Shown: positions 63,554-64,000 of the stretch, one piece after another
Numbering within the stretch: the first letter of the stretch is position 1
How the letters are laid out: each line of letters starts with the position of its first letter
Origin: Ditylenchus dipsaci
Lineage: Eukaryota > Nematoda > Chromadorea > Rhabditida > Anguinidae
DNA length: 64,000 nucleotides
NCBI GenBank assembly: GCA_004194705.1
Contig: SADC01000070.1
Span: forward strand, 434,001 to 498,000
Reading direction: 5' to 3'
Notes under the pieces: model-generated
Seen by the model: the letters and a program-made list of their open reading frames with translations, nothing else
The model's database searches: none
What the model was told of the DNA's origin: nothing
Position numbers and translations under genes: made by a program

Positions 63554-64000
63554 CACGCAAAAGGCCGACTGTAACTTTCGGGTGTACAAGCCTAACTTTT
63601 CACGCTGAGCACTATGGCGCACAATATTTTCGTGAAAAGGTGTGAGTGGAAAGGGTAAAATAGCTCCTAAAAATAGATCACTTTCACCTACTCCTGACCA
63701 CCTGGAATTTATGCAAAAAATCGGTGGTACTCGCTTAAATTAAAGAAGCACTTAGATGTGTGATATACCAAAATGGAGGGCGTAATCAGGGTTATCTATT
63801 GCTCGCAAACTTGTATCTGAGTGATTTCAATCTACCAGAGCATTTTGGATTTTCTCATTACAAGTCAGTTTTCGAAAACCCTCTATTTTAATCATGAAAT
63901 GGTCCTAGACATGTCATAGTTGCGTTTAACTTCTAAATACGTGGTCAACACTTGTGGAGAAATTCAAGAGCTTCAAGATAGGCAAAAAGTCAGCACAAAA
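63554..64000. mobile_element. Left part of a CACG-family TTAA element
   Basis: TTAA (63550-63553) followed by CACGCAAAAGGCCGACTGTA and, 50 bp in, TTTTCACGCTGAGCACTATG, matching the elements at 5141 and 10436. TGACCACCTGGAATTTATGC also matches the 10436 element. The right end is not seen in the window. Confidence 0.55.

Overview
The window looks like a compact-gene, transposon-dense invertebrate genome, most likely a nematode. The case for a nematode is a 206-residue sigma-type glutathione S-transferase (GST) with nematode-like sequence, several introns of only about 45-62 bp, and a splice acceptor just 9-11 nt before the start codon in three genes, which is what a spliced-leader site looks like. 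A full-length alsin gene argues for an early-branching worm (Enoplea-like), but that is inference. All introns and exons were read by eye. Protein families were recognised from memory, without searches.

Layout. Positions 1-3.9 kb hold no gene I can support, only foldback repeats. From 3.9 to 13.2 kb, on the + strand, lie two tandem GST paralogues with the same three-exon structure. The first carries three small deletions in exon 1 and is a pseudogene or badly base-called. The second is intact. A GC-rich, frameshifted, unrecognised reading frame sits between them. From 13.2 to 20.45 kb is a stack of transposons, including two inverted copies of a hAT element, one of which still encodes a BED-finger/hAT-dimerisation remnant.

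From 62.78 down to 20.51 kb, on the - strand, runs one large gene that I could assemble exon by exon: alsin (ALS2), 28 coding exons, 1795 codons plus stop, in phase throughout. Domain order is RCC1-like propeller (split by a disordered insert), DH, PH, MORN repeats, VPS9. Its 17-kb intron 12 contains a + strand gene for a small secreted cysteine-rich protein (42.19-43.44 kb) with TATA box and poly(A) signal. Intron 7 contains a second, poorly resolved + strand gene-like locus (about 54.0-55.9 kb).

Nearly everything else is DNA transposon. At least a dozen hAT-like non-autonomous elements with visible 8-9 bp target duplications are present. Most carry their own private array of a short motif repeated just inside the ends. 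There are also TTAA-flanked (piggyBac-like) elements, TA-flanked pogo/mariner-like elements, an intron-bearing Merlin transposon and tRNA-derived SINE copies. Many are nested inside one another, and several end within 15-60 bp of alsin or GST exons.
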